Source: CAYQUC01 sp964420605 (GTDB taxonomy: Bacteria > Pseudomonadota > Gammaproteobacteria > UBA6429 > Thiohalophilaceae). Taken from it: a DNA stretch of 9,960 nt. Where the stretch lies: the NCBI GenBank assembly GCA_964420605.1, contig CAYQUC010000109.1, forward strand, positions 1 to 9,960. Reading direction: 5' to 3'. Positions 6,639 to 9,960 of the stretch are shown here, in pieces (the first letter of the stretch is position 1; each line of letters starts with the position of its first letter). A program made the position numbers and the translations under genes. The notes beneath the pieces were generated by a model. The model did not search any database. It was not told the origin of the DNA and saw only the letters and a list, made by a program, of their open reading frames with translations.

Positions 6639-7025
6639 TTATTTTTTCGACCCGAGTAGTTCAATTTCATAACCATCTGGATCAGCTACAAACGCTATAA
6701 TAGTATCGCCGGCATTCATTGGTCCTGCCTCGCGTAATACTGTTCCACCGTGCGATTTTATATCAGACGTTGCCTGATAAACATCATCTACTTCGATGGC
6801 AAGATGCCCAAAACCATTGCCTAGTTCATAATCGCTAGTATCCCAATTATGTGTTAACTCGATTGCAGAATTGTCTGCTTCATCACCATAGCCAACAAAA
6901 GCAAGTGTAAACTTGCCTTCAGGATAATCTTTTTGACGCAGTAAGGTCATGCCTAATGTTTGTGTGTAAAAATCAATTGAACGTTGTAAATTACCAACTC
7001 GAATCATTGTATGTAAAAGCCGCAT
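6639..7025 (-). CDS. gloA: GloA, lactoylglutathione lyase (glyoxalase I)
   Basis: Glyoxalase I isomerises the hemithioacetal of methylglyoxal and glutathione to S-lactoylglutathione in the cytoplasm, the first step of methylglyoxal detoxification. From the ATG at 7025 the protein has 128 residues (E. coli 135) and begins with the standard MRLLHTMIRVGNLQRSIDFY. All four metal ligands fall at E. coli numbering: His5, Glu56, His74 and Glu122. The short form without the loops of the zinc-type enzymes suggests the Ni/Co-dependent bacterial type. The frame can start four codons earlier at a TTG (7037), but the GGGGG before the ATG and family alignment favour 7025. It is a single gene, convergent with the HNH gene and divergent from the kinase gene. 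Confidence 0.95.
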   Translation of the reverse strand: MRLLHTMIRVGNLQRSIDFYTQTLGMTLLRQKDYPEGKFTLAFVGYGDEADNSAIELTHNWDTSDYELGNGFGHLAIEVDDVYQATSDIKSHGGTVLREAGPMNAGDTIIAFVADPDGYEIELLGSKK

Positions 7026-7096
7026 ATGTACCCCCAATATCAGTATGATGAATAGATTCGATCATACAATAACAACTGCTATGCTTAAAGAACAAA

Positions 7097-7102
7097 TATA
7101 AT
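7097..7102 (+). promoter_or_regulatory. Candidate -10 box for the kinase gene
   Basis: A perfect TATAAT lies 15 bases before the kinase ATG, in the 92-base divergent gap with gloA. No good -35 stands 16-18 bases upstream (AACTGC is a poor match). If used, transcription would start near 7109 and leave a very short leader of about nine bases. Confidence 0.35.
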
Positions 7103-7117
7103 GGAATACTCTGGATT

Positions 7118-7843
7118 ATGGCAAAATCGGATATAGTGAGCTTTAACTTTCAAGCGGGTCGAATTTTAGCCCGTAAATATGAAGTTATTACTCGTCTTGG
7201 AGCCGGCTGGGAAGGCGAGGTATACCTCGTTAGTGAATGCTCTACTGGAATTGAACGCGCTGCAAAATTTTTTTTTCCGCAACGCAATCCTAAGAATAAA
7301 AATTTGATTTTTTATGCAAAAAAATTACATAAACTACGACAATGCCCCATTTTAATTCATTATCATACTCAAGATATTATTACCTTTAAAAACCAACCCA
7401 TTTCATTTTTAGTGTCGGACTATGTCGAAGGCGAGCTGCTGAGTGAATTTTTGTCAAATCAAACCGGTAAACGTCTTGATACTTTTCAGGCACTACATTT
7501 ATTACACGCGTTAGCAAAAGGCATCGAGAGTATCCATCATTTGGGTGAATACCATGGTGACTTACATACCGAAAATGTTATGGTGCGACGTTATGGTCTG
7601 GGTTTTGATTGTAAATTATTAGATATGTATATGTGGGGTGCGCCAAAGGCGGGTAATATACACGATGATGTGGTTGATTTAGTACGCTTATTTTACGATA
7701 TTGTTGGTGGTAAAAAACAGTATGCAAAACTACCGCGTCAGGCTAAAGATATTTGCAATGGTTTGAAGCGTACTTTAATTTTAAAAAAATTTCGGAGTGC
7801 CGGGCAACTTCGAGAACACCTTGAACTACTAGATTGGGAATAA
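7118..7843 (+). CDS. Compact atypical protein kinase-like protein
   Basis: A 241-residue cytoplasmic protein with a single kinase-like domain and no membrane segment. Visible are a glycine-rich loop LGAGWEGEVY (27-36), ERAAKFF with the presumed ATP lysine Lys50, a hinge region LVSDYVEGELL (98-108), the catalytic loop YHGDLHTENVMV (145-156) with Asp148 and Asn153, and LLDMY (167-171) with Asp169 in place of DFG. It is non-RD (HGD, not HRD). The stretch from Asp169 to the DDVVDLVRLFYD helix (183-194) is only about 14 residues, so there is no normal activation loop or APE motif. I see no obvious alpha-C glutamate in FYAKKLHKLRQ. It may be a minimal Ser/Thr kinase, a small-molecule kinase or a pseudokinase. 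The PP2C gene follows after 16 bases and is probably co-transcribed. Confidence 0.85.
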   Translation: MAKSDIVSFNFQAGRILARKYEVITRLGAGWEGEVYLVSECSTGIERAAKFFFPQRNPKNKNLIFYAKKLHKLRQCPILIHYHTQDIITFKNQPISFLVSDYVEGELLSEFLSNQTGKRLDTFQALHLLHALAKGIESIHHLGEYHGDLHTENVMVRRYGLGFDCKLLDMYMWGAPKAGNIHDDVVDLVRLFYDIVGGKKQYAKLPRQAKDICNGLKRTLILKKFRSAGQLREHLELLDWE

Positions 7844-7859
7844 TTTGGGACTGTCGCTA

Positions 7860-8675
7860 ATGAGTCTAATTATTACCGAAAATAATTCTGATGAATGTTA
7901 TTGCCAAAATATTGCTTCGGGCTCGGTCGCAATTTACTCTATAACGGATCCTTTTAAAGACACCATTAATGAAGATTCCCTTGCGATAATTCCAGTGGAT
8001 AACAATTCATGTGTACTGTTGGTAGCCGATGGTGCGGGCGGTATGCGTGCGGGGGCATTAGCGTCGTCAATTACAGTACAATGTGTGAATAAAGCAGTAC
8101 TGCAAGGGATTCATAATCAATCAGAATTACGTGATTCAATTTTAAATGGTATCGAAAATGCAAACCGTGAAGTCTTGGCGCTGGGAATAGGGGCTAACAC
8201 CACGGTAGCGGTTGCTGAAATACAAAATAATCATATTCGGACTTACCATGTAGGTGATTCTATGATTGTCGTGCTAGGACAAAAGGGCAAGGTGAAATTG
8301 CAAACAATTTCTCATTCACCCGTTGGTTATGCGGTCGAGGCAGGGGTGCTTGGTGAACACGAAGCAATGCAACACGAAGAACGGCATTTAGTGTTGAATA
8401 TGATAGGCGATAGTAATATGCATATTTCGATAGGTCCAACGGTTAAATTAGCAGTTCAAGATACGGTATTAATTGCATCCGATGGTCTGTTTGATAATTT
8501 ACATTTTGACGAGATTGTTGAATATGCCCGAAAAGGCACTATTAAAAAATCGGCATTAAAATTGAAAAACAAGGCGAGTGCGCGAATGCTAAATGAGCAT
8601 TCGGAGAACCCGAGTAAACCCGATGATTTGAGTTTTATCGAATACCGTTGTAAGCCATTGATAAGTGAGAAATGA
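7860..8675 (+). CDS. PP2C-family Ser/Thr protein phosphatase
   Basis: A 271-residue PPM/PP2C phosphatase, expected to remove phosphate from Ser or Thr using two Mn/Mg ions. Motifs in order: INEDS (36-40), VADGAGG (56-61 plus) with metal ligand Asp57, YHVGDS (129-134), IASDGLFDN (206-213) with Asp208, and PDDLSF (254-259) with Asp255 and Asp256. These cover the conserved acidic residues, so it is likely active. No transmembrane or sensor domain is seen. The ATG at 7860 is preceded by GGGA nine bases upstream; an in-frame TTG at 7845 would add five residues. It is the partner of the kinase-like gene just upstream, presumably reversing its action. A strong hairpin spans its stop codon, so the pair likely forms its own transcription unit apart from dnaE. 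Confidence 0.9.
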   Translation: MSLIITENNSDECYCQNIASGSVAIYSITDPFKDTINEDSLAIIPVDNNSCVLLVADGAGGMRAGALASSITVQCVNKAVLQGIHNQSELRDSILNGIENANREVLALGIGANTTVAVAEIQNNHIRTYHVGDSMIVVLGQKGKVKLQTISHSPVGYAVEAGVLGEHEAMQHEERHLVLNMIGDSNMHISIGPTVKLAVQDTVLIASDGLFDNLHFDEIVEYARKGTIKKSALKLKNKASARMLNEHSENPSKPDDLSFIEYRCKPLISEK

Positions 8676-8706
8676 TAAACTTATCAATGGGTTAACATAT
8701 ATTTTT
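8655..8706 (+). terminator. Rho-independent-type terminator after the phosphatase gene
   Basis: CCATTGATAAGT (8655-8666) and ACTTATCAATGG (8679-8690) are perfect 12-bp inverted repeats around a 12-base loop. The stop codon of the phosphatase (8673-8675) lies in the loop. T-rich sequence with a run of five T at 8702-8706 follows, somewhat separated from the stem. This should end the kinase-phosphatase transcript. The T run is not directly adjacent, so it could also be a transcript-stabilising hairpin. Confidence 0.6.
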
Positions 8707-8721
8707 AAACACCATAGTCTA

Positions 8722-8750
8722 TTGTATAAAAAAATAATTAATTTTATACA
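8722..8750 (+). promoter_or_regulatory. Inverted repeat and candidate dnaE promoter
   Basis: TGTATAAAA (8723-8731) and TTTTATACA (8742-8750) are perfect 9-bp inverted repeats separated by ten bases. The same stretch reads as a possible promoter, TTGTAT (8722-8727), 17 bases, TATACA (8745-8750), 27 bases before the dnaE ATG. The hexamers are imperfect. The repeat may be an operator, or a consequence of A/T-rich promoter composition. Confidence 0.35.
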
Positions 8751-8777
8751 GTTAGCTTATTTTCATGTTAACGTAAT

Positions 8778-9960
8778 ATGATGCAGAATAATTTCGTCCA
8801 CCTTCACCTTCATTCCGAATATTCCATTAGCGATGGTTTGGTTCGTATTAAACCGTTAATTAAAGCCACGGTTGATGCGGCTATGCCCGCTATTGCAGTG
8901 ACCGATCAAAATAACTTGTTTGCCATGGTGAAATTTTACCGTGCAGCCCAAGCTGCTGGTATTAAACCCATCATTGGTACCGAACTGTGGGTTCATGAAG
9001 ATGATGACTCGATAAAACCGAGCCGTATCGTATTACTGTGTAAAAATATTTCAGGCTATCGAAATATGACGCATTTAATTTCACGCTGTTTTCTGGAAGG
9101 CCAGCGTCGCGGTATGCCAATGTTGAATATGGCGTGGTTAGAAGGCTATAGTAATGATTTAATCGCACTGTCTGGTGGTTGTCGTGGCAATATTGGCGAA
9201 GCATTAATAAAGAACAATAGTGCAGATGCAGAACGGCTGTTACAAAAATGGTTGACTCTGTTTCCCGATAATTTTTATTTGGAATTGCAACGAACCGGTC
9301 GCCCGCAAGAAGAAGATTATTTGCATTTAGCTGTCGATTTGGCACTTAAATATGATGTACCGGTTGTCGCAACTAACGACGTACAGTTTATTGAGCAACA
9401 AGATTTTGATGCACACGAAGCACGTGTGTGTATTAACCAAGGCCGGACACTAGACGATCCACGTCGTCCTAAAAATTATAACGCGCAGCAATATCTACGA
9501 ACACCGGCTGAAATGATGGAATTATTCTCAGACATTCCAGAAGCCATTGAGAATACCGTTAATATCGCAATGCGGTGTAATTTGGAATTAACCCTAGGTA
9601 AGAATTTTCTTCCAAACTACCCCATTCCGAGTGGTATGCAGATTGAAGATTTTTTAGCGCAAGAAGCACGAAAGGGTTTAGAAAACCGTCTTGCGTCGTT
9701 ATTCGATATTACTGCAGCAGACTTCCCTGAAACACGAAAAATATACGATGAGCGTTTGGTTTTTGAACTTGATGTGATTAATCAAATGGGTTTCCCGGGG
9801 TATTTCTTAATTGTGTCTGACTTTATTAAGTGGGCAAAAGAACAACTCATTCCGGTTGGACCTGGACGGGGTTCGGGTGCGGGCTCACTCGTTGCTTATG
9901 CATTAACAATTACCGATCTGGATCCGATTAAATACGAATTATTGTTCGAACGATTTTTGA
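8778..9960 (+). CDS. dnaE: DnaE, DNA polymerase III alpha subunit, 5' part
   Basis: The frame is open from the ATG at 8778 (or the adjacent ATG at 8781) to the window end, giving 394 codons of a gene usually near 1160. DnaE is the replicative polymerase of the Pol III holoenzyme. The N-terminal PHP domain begins FVHLHLHSEYSISDG, with His10 and His12 of the PHP motif. VTDQNNLFAMVKFY follows, where the metal-binding His of active PHP domains is Gln44. TNDVQF and FDAHEARVCINQG match E. coli DnaE closely. FPGYFLIVSDFIKWAK and VGPGRGSGAGSLVAYAL begin the palm domain; the catalytic aspartate motif should lie just beyond the window. No clear ribosome site precedes the start. In E. coli dnaE follows rnhB directly; here four genes intervene. 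Confidence 0.97.
   Translation, partial: MMQNNFVHLHLHSEYSISDGLVRIKPLIKATVDAAMPAIAVTDQNNLFAMVKFYRAAQAAGIKPIIGTELWVHEDDDSIKPSRIVLLCKNISGYRNMTHLISRCFLEGQRRGMPMLNMAWLEGYSNDLIALSGGCRGNIGEALIKNNSADAERLLQKWLTLFPDNFYLELQRTGRPQEEDYLHLAVDLALKYDVPVVATNDVQFIEQQDFDAHEARVCINQGRTLDDPRRPKNYNAQQYLRTPAEMMELFSDIPEAIENTVNIAMRCNLELTLGKNFLPNYPIPSGMQIEDFLAQEARKGLENRLASLFDITAADFPETRKIYDERLVFELDVINQMGFPGYFLIVSDFIKWAKEQLIPVGPGRGSGAGSLVAYALTITDLDPIKYELLFERFL

Noticed and set aside
8723..8750. TGTATA...TATACA as a LexA box before dnaE
   Set aside because: The half-sites are too far apart for the LexA spacing, and the outer CTG/CAG pattern is absent on the left arm.
5879..8777. Defence island made of HNH nuclease, kinase and phosphatase
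   Set aside because: No recognised defence partner is present, the genes are on different strands with separate ends, gloA is housekeeping, and the flanks are core genes. The sequence does not support a defence system.
8971..9345. Minus-strand ORF of 124 codons
   Set aside because: It lies wholly within the clear dnaE coding sequence and resembles no protein family I know.
1..9960. tRNA, rRNA, CRISPR arrays, insertion sequences, attachment sites
   Set aside because: I scanned by eye for clover-leaf ends, regular spaced repeats, transposase motifs and flanking terminal repeats and found none. Computed searches could still find a degenerate one.

Overview
The window is chromosomal DNA from a moderately AT-rich Gram-negative bacterium, most likely a gammaproteobacterium. 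The gene set lpxD-fabZ-lpxA ... lpxB ... rnhB ... dnaE is the conserved lipid A / DNA replication cluster known from E. coli (lpxD-fabZ-lpxA-lpxB-rnhB-dnaE). The proteins align with the E. coli members residue for residue at key sites: FabZ H49/E63, and GloA H5/E56/H74/E122. I cannot name the genus from the sequence alone.

Region 1 (1-1859, + strand): the 3' part of lpxD, then complete fabZ and lpxA, closely spaced and probably one operon. Region 2 (1866-5061, - strand): a three-gene operon gnnA-gnnB-lpxB pointing back at lpxA. GnnA-like (Gfo/Idh/MocA dehydrogenase) and GnnB-like (DegT/DnrJ/EryC1/StrS aminotransferase) proteins are known from Acidithiobacillus ferrooxidans to make UDP-GlcNAc3N, the precursor of lipid A with amide-linked chains at positions 3 and 3'. 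Their place between lpxA and lpxB points to the same chemistry here. The gene order is what one inversion of an ancestral gnnA-gnnB-lpxB block would give.

Region 3 (5062-7025): a divergent intergenic region with a candidate promoter and a possible 9-codon leader ORF, then rnhB (+), a free-standing HNH endonuclease-family gene (+), and gloA (-). Region 4 (7118-8675, + strand): a compact, atypical protein kinase-like protein followed after 16 bases by a PP2C-family phosphatase, presumably an antagonistic pair. A strong 12-bp hairpin spans the end of the phosphatase gene. Region 5 (8778 to the end): the N-terminal third of dnaE, the catalytic subunit of DNA polymerase III, preceded by an AT-rich inverted repeat that may overlap its promoter.

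The most informative points are the predicted lipid A remodelling locus (GnnA/GnnB plus an LpxA with a Met chain-length ruler), the inverted block, and the little-characterised kinase/phosphatase pair. I found no tRNA, rRNA, CRISPR array, insertion sequence or prophage gene.
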